Positions 33,534 to 44,100 of a stretch of 64,000 nucleotides of DNA are shown piece after piece (the first letter of the stretch is position 1; the number at the start of each line of letters is the position of its first letter). The stretch spans positions 7,316,001-7,380,000 of the forward strand of contig NC_088320.1 of assembly GCF_910592395.1 (NCBI RefSeq), given 5' to 3'. A program made the position numbers and the translations under genes. Below the pieces are notes generated by a model. That model was not told the origin of the DNA. It did not search any database and saw only the letters and a program-made list of their open reading frames with translations. The DNA comes from Lineus longissimus. Lineage: Eukaryota > Nemertea > Pilidiophora > Heteronemertea > Lineidae.

Positions 33534-36180
33534 GCCTGTTGTTGTGTTGGCATAACAGCTGGCGACGTAAAAGATGCAACATTTCCTATCTATCAACTTC
33601 ACAAATTGGGCATTGAAAAATACATCTCGTAACGGCGGGCCGACTCTGATCGTTCCTAGGCCTCATGAGCTCCGCTCCACCGTATATGGGTACGCGTGTG
33701 GTGACGGCTGGGAATGTAGTTTGCTCTTTTTAACGAGTTGTCTAATCTGTGAGCAGTTAGATGTGTAAAATGCTACATTTTTAACCCTTTACGGACCACT
33801 GCTTTATATCATGCAAACCACTTGAGGCCTGATATTGTGTGGTCTTTGAAGGGGCCATTCAATTTTCCAAGGAGGAAAGGGGGTATGTTGCAAATATAGC
33901 TAGTTGGGGGGGAGGGAGAGGGGAAAGGGGAGCTATAGTAGTTGGGCGTTATCTGTAAAACCACAGCATCTTTACTATTCGTTAGTGTGTTGTCTTTCTT
34001 GCTATTTGAGATTACTAGCTGCTGGTTGTAAGAAAGCATGTTGGCTCACAACAGAACAGGTGGTCAGTAAGATGTATTTATATAGAAAACGTCATGCTGT
34101 GTGAGCTAATGTACTTCCTAACAACTATTAAGCCCTGGACTGTGGTCAGTAACCTTACATGCTACCCTAGGAGGATGTGTTTCCGATTGATTTAGGGGTT
34201 GGGGCGATTGGGTTGGCAGCCATGTTTTACATCCCATGATCTCTGCAGAAGATGGGAAACAAAGGGTTTCCCAATAAGTCTTGAACTTTCTTGTACATTT
34301 GTAATTCATGTAGTTAGATATACTTGTCACAAAATATTCAGGTTTAGAATGCTTTTTGATTGGATCCACAGTTAAACCATATATCATATATTCCAGAATC
34401 GGCCAGATATGTTCAATTTGAAAATGCATTTCCTGTTGCTGTGTTGCCATGGTAACCAGCATAGGTGGGAAACACCAAGACAATGTTCATCGTCGGTAGG
34501 GGGTGTATAGTTGTCCCAAACTTTCTTGAAATCAACCTACTCTGTACTCATGTCAGCGAATTGCTGCAGAAATTTAGTGTCAGTTCATCTTTAAGAAAGC
34601 TGCCTGAATGTTCTAATGTAGTCATAGTTGACATAGGCACAGTCTACAGAAATTTGAACACAATAGTATATATACCAAACCAACACAAATATCGCTGGTT
34701 CAATCATAGGAGATGACTCCTCTGGTAAGAGAATTGTATTTGTGGAAATAAATTGCGGGCAAGTACTTTTCAAAACGTTACTCTTTCTGGCTAAGAAAAT
34801 AGTTTGTTGAAAAATGAGTACCAGTTGCATTCAAGAAAGTTTCAAGGGCTTTTTATTACATAGTTGGTTGTAAAATATTCTGTATTCCATTTAGTCTACA
34901 TAATTATGTGAATTTACCCTTTTTGCTTCGAATGACGTGCTATGCACGTCATGCCATATGTTCCGTCTGGTGCGGATGACGTGCATGGGACGTCATGAAC
35001 TTATGAAATATTGACTCATCTGCACTAGGCTGTAGCCTGTAAACATTATTGTATGCACTTTGGGAACATGGCCACACTTTTGATTATTATTTGATCACTC
35101 AGGTAGATGTGACCTCAATTTAACACTGCTAGCCAAATGCCATGGCTCATTGCTGGGCTGTTCTGGCCAAAAATGGTTGACGCAACAAAATGTTGGCCTT
35201 CCTGCTTGCAGATCAAAATTTATTGAGAAAACAATGCATATAGTTATAATTTCTCATTTTGAGAGTATAAATTTTTCTATGAAAAAAGATTGGTGACGGT
35301 TGACATGTTATTTATTCAGGTTCGAACGGGTCAGTCTAGTGAGCAGAAAGCAGTTTATATTTGTATTGTGTAGAAAAATTAGATTTCTTGCCTAAAATTG
35401 CCGTAGAATTAAAAAATAATACCGCCATTCATATTTTCCTTATCTAGAAATGCCAGGTCAATCATTGATAGTTTTCTTTCCAATCTCTTTTGACGTGTCT
35501 CGAAAATATCGACTTTGTTTGACAGGTTTTGCTATTCAAAGTCGCGGGGCGTCATTCCACACCGTTTGGGAGTAGACAAGGGGATGATGTCACAACATGC
35601 ACTGCGTCAAGACGCCAATTGTGACCTTTTGAAATCATTAATAACGGTTCCCATTCTTGCATAGATGTGGTTTTAAAACCGTAGATCAAAACTTTAAAAC
35701 TTATCACACTTCAGTCTCGTTCAAAGTCTAGTTATTCTATATTTTGTACACTATCGTCTCGCATGCCCAGAAGTGATCAATGTTTTAAATTCAAAATGAA
35801 CTTTTCTTTTTACCATGTTTACAATGTTTATTGAAGAGAGAATAACTTTTAGAATCATATTTTTTTTCAAATTTTTTTGTGTATTGAGAAGGGGGGGTCC
35901 TGAACATTGGAAAAACTTGCATACATACTTAAAAAGTTTAGAGTGTTCAGGCTTTGAAACAATCTGGTATAATAAATCGTTTTTTTATTAATCTAAATGT
36001 TCTTGTGTGTCAATTCATGTGCCTCCATTCTGTTGTACCGGAATAATACATGTAATCATGTTACTGTATATCTTTTGTTGTGTACATAAATAGCTCGTTG
36101 AACCTGTACAGTCACTATAATGTTATGTAAAGGATTCGAAGAGAAACATAAAAAGATGAATGAAATAATGCAGTGTTTCT
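33534..36180 (+). other. bZIP 3' flank, probable long 3' UTR
   Basis: No coding gene seen. Candidate polyadenylation signals include AATAAA near 35971. The interval also has a CRE-like palindrome cluster (34932-34996). Several 60-120-codon open frames show no recognisable similarity. Confidence 0.45.
34932..34996. promoter_or_regulatory. cluster of four ATGACGT half-sites
   Basis: ATGACGTGC TAT GCACGTCAT is a perfect 9-bp palindrome at 34932-34952. A second near-copy, ATGACGTGC ATGG GACGTCAT, lies at 34976-34996. ATGACGTG(C/G) is a CREB/ATF/XBP1-type core; function here is inference. Confidence 0.4.
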
Positions 36181-36263
36181 GTCCTTCCTTTATTTACTGT
36201 GGAAACTTCTCTGAGCAGTCCATTCGATTGTAGTAGTGGTGTCAGTCAAACTTGCCCAGGCTA

Positions 36264-36345
36264 GGGGGTTTCCCTTTACAGATCTGTCGGTAGTGTTGGC
36301 CTTGAAATCAAGAGATCCCGAGTTCAAACCCCGGCAGGACCTTTT
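36264..36345 (+). repeat. tRNA-like SINE fragment
   Basis: GAGTTCAAACCCCGGCAGGACC followed by TTTTT is a tRNA T-arm/B-box and acceptor 3' half with a pol III terminator. The upstream TCTGTCGGTAGTGTTGGCC resembles a D arm. The acceptor 5' strand is missing, so it is not an intact tRNA. Confidence 0.5.
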
Positions 36346-36409
36346 TCCTCTTGTTATTTCTGGCATCCACTGATGATTCATTTTAATGCTGGGTATATAT
36401 TTGGATAAT

Positions 36410-36660
36410 GTAATGGCCGGGTCTATTTGGCAAGCCGCTCGCCGAACAGGCATCCTTTTTTGTCCTGTTTGGAGAGCCGCTTGTCAAACAGCACTAAAAA
36501 GCCACCCTGTTCGGCCAGCAGGGCTTGCCAAACAGGTAAAAAATCTACCCTGTTTGGCGAGCTGGAGACTTTCCAACACATTAGCCAATCGGAGGGCTCT
36601 CCATTCAGGACAAGAAAAAGTCGCTGTTTGGTAAGCCGGGCTTGCCAAATAGTCGCTTCC
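36410..36660. repeat. cluster of TTGGCAAGC / GCTTGCCAAA motifs
   Basis: TTTGGCAAGC, GCTTGTCAAACAG, GCTTGCCAAACAGG, CCTGTTTGGCGAGC and GCTTGCCAAATAG recur in both orientations over 250 bp, making nested inverted repeats. It may be a degraded fold-back transposon. Confidence 0.5.
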
Positions 36661-37424
36661 TAATGTAATACACTTTTATACATTTATCAGAAGAACAAGT
36701 TGTGAGGACACAACCTTCCCAGATGGGGGAATTTCATTCCTAATAGCCAAGGCTTGGGGAATTTCCCTCATGATCAGATCAGTCAGTGAGTCAGTCGAGT
36801 GATGGCCTTGTTTTCGGGCAAACTTAGGAATTGTCAGTTATAACGGGAGTGCAGTCCGAATCCCAGACAAGGCCACGGCAGTGGTTGAATTGGAAGGTCT
36901 CCAGACCAGACAAAGTAGATCATTATTGCGGCAACTTGCTTTACGGGGATCCTTGCCTGGCAGGTATGGGCCTGAACACTGCACCTCCGAGTCCAAGTGG
37001 ATTTGATTGGCATCTGCAGTCCAAACCCGTAAATCATGTTATTGACACACTACCCAGTAATATACGTAGAACATAAAGAGATAAGCGCGTCATTAGTGTG
37101 TCAGTGCCGAGTTGCACACAACATTCGAGTTCTGACGCGAAGCAGGACGGATGTCAATTGTGATATGGACTGTATGCCATTGCATTAACGCAGAGGAAAA
37201 TACTAATAACAGAGACAACGATATTTGGCGTTTTCTGTGATTTTTTCATCATATATTCTTAAGAACAGTATACAATGGTATTTAGAATGGTACACAAACA
37301 TGCCTCAAACAATCACACAACATTTCATTTTATAATTAACAACTAATCCAATTCACGTCCATAATATTTCACAATTAACAAGAGACAACGCTAACAGGTC
37401 CTAAAATGCATCGGGCTGTATTGT

Positions 37425-37530
37425 ACGCGCCGGTCACCGATCCAGGTTGACCGCGCTCAACGTTGCTTAACTTCCACTCTGGGGCCAACGCGCCAACCAC
37501 TGGGCCATAAAGGAATTCCCTCATGGCCGG
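37425..37530 (-). repeat. chimeric tRNA/5S-like SINE head
   Basis: On the minus strand, TGGCCCAGTGGTTGG matches a pol III A box. About 30 bp later comes GGAAGTTAAGCAACGTTGAG, and then CTGGATCGGTGACCG, which matches the internal promoter (box A and box C) of 5S rRNA. This is a SINE-type composite, not a 5S gene, since both flanks of 5S are absent. Confidence 0.5.
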
Positions 37531-38378
37531 CGGGTTAAGCCGTGCCATATATACCTTGGGGTACTATACACGGGCCATCATAAACTGTAAGCCCTGAAAT
37601 ATCGGCAGCCATTTTCTTGGCCGTTTCGTGAAATTGCAACTTCAGCACAATTTCAAGTTAGCGTTTTGATAACAACGCAGCAGTACCGTTACTTCGATTT
37701 TCTTTTCCACTGCTCTTTATTTGTGTGAAAAGTGCGAAAATAAAAGGCACGCGAATAATTCCTACTTTACAGTTTGTCCTCGAGCAAAACACCTTTACCC
37801 TACATTGCTATCTCTTTCGAATGAGTTGGCAGGTATATTGATAACCACACAACTGTAATTTGGTTGAGATTTTCTTTTTGGGAGCCATTGCTTTGTGCCA
37901 ATATCTGTTAATGCAAAAAAATAAAAGCCACAGAAATCTTAGCAAACAAATTGCAAAATAATCATAAACTGATTTGTGCATGCACTTCAAAGCAATTGTG
38001 TGGTAGATTTACCTCAAAATTTAAAGCATACATCAATATGATGTCCAAGTGTCCCAGTTACCAGATGGACGCATGTTATTTTGGTAAATTTACCAATAAA
38101 CGCAAATTTCGGCTGTTTTTTTGGTGACGCTGACATTACCATCGGCATCTTTCTAGCGCCATTGCATGGTAAGTGAAGTCGGAGGGGCCGCCTTGACTAC
38201 ACACGACATAGATAAGATTCTGGCAGCTGGTTATAGGGAACTGGAACCGCCGAGCCATTTATTCAACTTTTCGACTTTCACCGCCCAAGAAAGGCAAACT
38301 TCCAACTTCCTATTCGAGTTCAGATTTGTAGCTCCGCCCCCAGTGCCCGAGCATGCGCACTTCAATTTGTTATTATTG

Positions 38379-38455
38379 AGAATCATGTGAGAATCACGTG
38401 AGAATCACGTGAGAATCACGTGAGAATCACGTGAGAATCACGTGAGAATCACGTG
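38379..38455. promoter_or_regulatory. 11-bp tandem array of CACGTG E-boxes
   Basis: Seven units of AGAATCACGTG; the first has CATGTG and the next six have perfect CACGTG. The 11-bp period is about one helical turn. A full CRE (TGACGTCA) lies 50 bp downstream at 38505-38512. After it a sequence with several ATGs ends in the donor-like ACTG|GTAAGT at 38714, so this may be the promoter and first exon of an unrecognised plus-strand transcript. Confidence 0.6.
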
Positions 38456-38943
38456 AGTCATGCAATCTTTCATTCATGAGTTTTCGTAGTAAATTCCATA
38501 GTAGTGACGTCACTCAATGATTGACAGCTAGGCGCCATGTTTCATTCATGCCTCGTTCTGATCACCCGATACGCGGGAAATGAAAACGAGGTCATACGAA
38601 CTGGCTTGGCAGTTTCAGTTCCCTTTAATTGATTCTCCAGGATGATAGTGACCAGACAAAGAAGACTGGCGAGCTACAAAGCGACTGGTATACTTAACTT
38701 TAGCAGATTTACTGGTAAGTTTTTTAATTAAACCAACAGTTTTGGCAGCATGAAGCAATCAGTTACGTCTAAAGCAATACAGAATATAAATATAGACTGA
38801 TATGAACTTGTTGACCCTCTCTGGCCTTCAAACTATACATATACTACATAAGAACTAACATTTCATTTTCAATTGGCGTCTTGTAGCCAGAAGCCTACGC
38901 CGTTCGTTAAAATTTTGAATTTGTAATCTAATTTGAATACTTT

Positions 38944-39316
38944 CAATAGCATTCCGCGAAGATGACGTCACTGCAGCTGCTGCCCTCTATTTCCCCATCG
39001 CTGAATTACAGGCAATGTCGGACAAACATGTGGTTTCGTAATGGATTCAGGCTTTCTAACTTGGGCAGTTAGATTCAATCTGGCACATGTCCGAGTGTTG
39101 GAAATACTACATAATTGTTCTGAATATTTCTCTCTCTGACTCTATGGTATCATTCATGCTAAAAACAATGCAGGGTCAAAGATAATTGACTTTGAAATAA
39201 GCTCAAATGCGTAGAAATAAGTGTCGATGTCCGACTGTCACGTGACTAAAACGTCATCAATATCTTATGCAAATGACCTTGTGAGCTATAAATAGTAACT
39301 TCGCGGAATGCTATTG
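38944..39316 (+). mobile_element. MITE with AATAGCATTCCGCG ends (copy B)
   Basis: CAATAGCATTCCGCGAAG at the left and TCGCGGAATGCTATTG at the right are near-perfect inverted ends. The interior contains TGACGTCA (38963), CACGTG (39239), ACGTCA (39251), the octamer ATGCAAAT (39267) and TATAAATA (39287). Nearly identical to 25985-26355 and to the reverse copy at 58487-58856. Confidence 0.88.
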
Positions 39317-39489
39317 CGTAAAAACATACTGAATATAACTTTCAGCCTTTCTGTAGACCGATATACAAAGTGGATTTCTATTTATCTGGACACAAGTTAT
39401 TACGAACGGTGTACCCCTTTAAAGGGATGAAGAGATGAACTTGCGATATGGAAGAGACGAGCTACTATGACTCATTGACTGCACAACAA

Positions 39490-40880
39490 CAATATACACA
39501 CTGGAACCTCTCTGTGAAGGACACCATTGGGCATGAAAAATGATCAGCGAGGTGACCTGATTATTATAGAGGCCAACTTGAAAGGAATTTAACCAATTTG
39601 GGACCGAAATTGGTGTCCTGAGCGGGTTGAAAATCAAGGTTTTATGTCAGGAAATTGTCATAAAATCTCTGTGGGTTAAAGGCCAACGTCAGTCGTTAAA
39701 CATTCGAAATTTAGAATTAAATTTGAAAACTTCAAATTGTGTACTGAATATACATAAACACATAACTATGCCGTAGTGTACACAGACATACACATACATT
39801 TACAATAAATACCAAATGTCAACAAATTCGTATGCATTATAACTGCACCACATCATTGTATACCGGTATACATATAACATCCTGACGTAACCAGTGATTT
39901 TCAATATACTCCCCCTCTCGATATTTCAATAACTGCATTTCTATTTTCCTGGACCACCACTATTTACGAACGGCATACCCCTTTAATAAGGACAAGGCAG
40001 ATGAACACACGGTATAAGATAGTATGACTAAATTTACTCCCACTTCAGTCCACAGCACAGCAATTCAGTCTCGACACCAAATTTAACTAACACATTTAAA
40101 CACCCATTTTTTCAGAACTTGCCCTCATAATACAGTCCTATTCATAACTGACATACCCTTTCCTTCGCGTCAGCTGTGCACATTCTACGCTTTGGTGTCG
40201 CATAAGCTGCGTACGGACTAGTTGCGTGAATACCACCATGAATGTTTCACGCAAATTACACCGAGACCCAATTAAGTGAAACTTGCCTGTAAATTGCACA
40301 CTGCTATTAAACTATGCAAGCTACCTGTACATGTATGAATGGTTGTTACTAATAAATGGAGAAAAAAAACGTTCTCAAATCTCCAGTGGATTTTTAAGCT
40401 GCTACCATCATAAAATAGGTAACTGTAACGATCACGGAGACTCTAAGAGATAAATTTCTATAACTCTATACAGTCCCAATCACAAGTAATGTCCCTAAAT
40501 TGGCGTAATGTACGTGTTTCTCAAATGCAACCCGTGGACAACCCTGCACATACATGTAGGTGGCAGGAATGTTATGACCATGACCTACGTAGGCCTACAT
40601 GTAACCTTCACATAACCCTGACAGCAATATGTATGCAACTTCAGTAGAACCTCTCTATTAAGGATGCCCTCAGGACTGTCCTCAATATAGGTGTCCTGAT
40701 TAAACTAAGTAAGATCAAACTAAGTGGAAACAATGAATTTGGGACAAAAACTAGTGTCTCTAATAGAGAGGTGTTCACTGAGGGAGGTTACACTGTACAC
40801 GGCACAGGATCACATGCATAGCTTACACTACACATAGCATAGGGTATGTCAATTGTGACTGGGACTGTAGTAAAGAGGAA
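39490..40880. mobile_element. cluster of pogo-type MITEs and a CAGTCCCAATCACAA element
   Basis: 39493-39620 is a degraded CAGTAGAACC-family copy. 40643-40796 is a fuller one (CAGTAGAACCTCTCTATTAA to GGAGGTTACACTGTA). It is nested inside a larger element whose ends read ACAGTCCCAATCACAAG at 40468 and CAATTGTGACTGGGACTGTA ending near 40874. No gene seen in 39320-41020. Confidence 0.6.
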
Positions 40881-41026
40881 AATCAATTCATATTTTACGA
40901 TGAAATGTTTAGTTAAAATGCTTTTTGAGAATTTTCGAGTAATACAAATTCGTCTTCCTGTTTTTGTTCGCTTTTAGTGCTTTTCTTTTCCTCGAATTAC
41001 GTCCAAATTTTTGAAGAAATGATTAT

Positions 41027-41185
41027 CTAAGACTTGGAGCTAGATCCCGTCAGCATCAGTATCATCATGAAGAGGTAAACAATATCCATGTAAAGCTGCA
41101 GCGCGCCGAAGATGTATTCCTCGGGACTCATGGTGACCTTTCGGTTTTTCCCTCCGACGATCATCTGCGTGTCGAAAACCAGGAA
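41027..41185 (-). CDS. GRINA-like: alternative terminal exon B of the lifeguard gene
   Basis: After a TATTTTCAG acceptor this exon encodes FLVFDTQMIVGGKNRK onward to a TAG at 41029-41027, 52 residues ending GSSSKS. It supplies the last membrane segment and C-terminus, in the same phase as exon A at 41901-42053; 33 of the first 47 residues are identical. Both cannot be used together, since A ends in a stop. Confidence 0.85.
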   Translation of the reverse strand, partial: FLVFDTQMIVGGKNRKVTMSPEEYIFGALQLYMDIVYLFMMILMLTGSSSKS

Positions 41186-44100
41186 CTGAAAATATCGAAA
41201 TTAAGGAACGGTCAAGTCTAAAACATGCAAGTGGTTCAGAAGAAATACATCATATGCAGGTAGTGCCTGCAATGTACAGCAGGCAGTGCCTGCAATGTAC
41301 AGCAGGCAGTGCCTGCAATGTACAGCAGGCAGTGCCTGCAATGTACAGCAGGTAGTGCCTGCAATGCACAGCGCTGGGCTGGGTTGTTTGACATCACATT
41401 TGCTGAAAGGCACGGCCGTTGTTTACTTCGGTGGTCGTTTCCATGACACGCCACTGCTATGCCAGCACCAGGATTTCGGATTTCAAGTTTTAGCCAGAAT
41501 GGTGGTACCTACATGTATGGTCAACCTTTATGAAAGGAACACTTACTGATAATTATGTGTGTCACTTATAATTGACTACAAACAGCTCAAATCAATTTGT
41601 TATCCGGCGCCCTGGGTTCTAAATGCTTCCAAATCAAAGGGTTTTATGTGTCCAAGTTGTAGGGGGGAGGGGGGGGGTAATGCCCGGGGTTGGGGTTAGT
41701 GTTAAGGTTAGTGTCAGCCTGTTGGAAATACCCACGTCTAAAAGTATTCCACCATGCCTTCGAACCGTGACACAGAGAACCCAAGATACTCCCACCTGGG
41801 GTGTAGGTTAGAAGGTTCTATTCTAATCTAGTTTACAAAAAATGTAGCGGGTGGGGTTAGTTGCACGCAGGATCTAAAAGACCATCCATACCACGGGGAA
41901 CTACTTCTTTCCTCCGAACAACATCAGGATGAATAAGAAAATATAGACAACATCTAAGTAGAGTTGTAACGCTGCAACGATGTATTCCTCCGCAGATATT
42001 TGGATTTTCCTGTTCGAACCCCCGATAATCATTTGGGTGTCGAACACTAAGAACTGAAAATAGACGTTGGTCAAGATGATATGAATAGGTGGCACCACTA
42101 GCCAGGCCTCCAGGTTTAGGACTCGTGCCAAAAGACCTGGGCCCGGTTGTTGCCTGATTAGTTTAACTTAGCGAAACCCTCGGGGTTCCGCCAAAACTTA
42201 GCAGCAGCCCATGACAAAACCCTTGAGGTACCGCTACTGGCACTAGCTTAGCGGTGGAATAAGTCAGACCCTGCCTTTTTCAGTTTTCTCTTTTTCCCCT
42301 GCCTCTTTTCACAATACAAGTGACTAATGCTGCCCCACCTTTTCAGATTTCACGATGAAACACCAGTCTTCTTGGCGTGAGCAGTGAGGTACTGCTGAAT
42401 TCGTAATAGTTTTCAGCGACAATCCAGTACTCCCTAAAACCCTTTATCAAAGCCATGCTGCTTGGCAAACAAGGAAAAAAAAGCACAAAAGAAAACATTT
42501 TAATTGGTGCAACATTTTCAAAGGGTCATTCTAATCACCGACCAATGCAACATTCCCCGACAATTACGTAAAAAGTGCAGTGCAAGTCGGGTTTTGTCTG
42601 TTTTGGTCGGTATTTAGTAAGACCACTTTCATCATGAGATCTTACCAGACACATGAGGAGTGCCCCCAGCCCGGCGTAGACACAGTTTAAGATCTGGTTG
42701 GGTCCGATCGTCAGGTAGACAATCATGCAGGCGATACCGAAGAAGAAGAAGACCATACTCAGTGCGAAGAGTAGGCCACTACACATCGTGAAATCCCACT
42801 GAAATCGACAAATGGAAATTGTGATCAATCTACTCATGTGGAAATTGTCTGCTGTATAGAAATACGTTCATGAATGAAAAATGAGTGAATTCATTTCACC
42901 ATGGTGAATACAGCATTTACCGCGGTTAATTCAGATTTTACCATGCTCGCCATGGTGAATGTAGATTTTACCATGCTCACCACGGTGAAATATTTCACCA
43001 TCCCAATTCACCATGGTGAAATGCAGTCAATTTTACCATCATGATGAATTGTAAGATTTACCACGGTGAAAATGATACACATTTTTCCTTAGGACACGTG
43101 CGAATACATCTATTGGCAAAAATATTTCCGTTTATCGTATGTTTCATGTACAGGTAGCATTGGCTGACTGAAATGCAATTTTCCGACCAGCAAATGTTAC
43201 AGTAGCTCTTACCTTTGTCTGAATAGCAAATGCCGAGATGGCCAGGCATACTGCAGCGGTGATTCCAGCTGCGATCAGGACAATGTTTGTATCATAATAG
43301 CTGCTGATTGTAGCAGTCATGTAGGAAAAGGCAACTGTCTGCAAGCAAATAAGGAAACCGTCATTCATATTACATTCAGCATTATTGACTCGGTCATCCT
43401 AGTAAACAGTGCTCACCAGCGTACTCTAGAAATATTCATCGTATTGTCATGAAATACCATGATCCAGGAATCCAGGTTTGTATTAAGTCCGCCTATCTCT
43501 GATGAGCGACGGCAGCATGCGATGATTGCCAAAACTGCTCTAGAACTTGTTGTTAAAGGAAACCTATCAAGAAACGCCTACAAAAATGCGGAATTTTGAA
43601 CGGCCCGGTTAAATCTAAGGCGGGAATAAGCTTCCATTGATTCAGGGTTCCCCTGAGGTAGGTGATTATGTGAGCTGGGCATCTGGGTAACATTGCATAA
43701 CATTACTGACTCCAGTCAATGAACTGCATAGGGGTTATCACCAATTTCGTTTTTTTACTACACTCAGCTAGTCTAAATAAAGATTTGTTCTGTGACTGGA
43801 TCTCTCTAAGGACAGCTCTTGTAAGACCCAAGGGTGTCCCAAATAGAGCGGTTCTACTACAGTGGAACCCCGGTTGGCGACCACCTCAGTAACGCGACCA
43901 CCCCGCCAACGCGACCACGATTGTCCGGTCCCGAATGGTTTCCTCTCTAATTACCATTAAGAGACCCCCGCTAAGACGACCACACCGGTACCCCGACCGC
44001 GACCACTGGCTTGGCCGGTCCCAAACTGAAAATCAACCCCGCTAACCCGACCACCAGGCCTAATTGCCGTAATCGGTCGCGACCGCGGCATAGTAATTAG

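Noticed and set aside
42097-42131. Independent start codon for lifeguard terminal exon A
   Set aside because: The ATG at 42131 lies in the intron upstream of the acceptor; the phase and family alignment require joining to the exon at 42646-42798.
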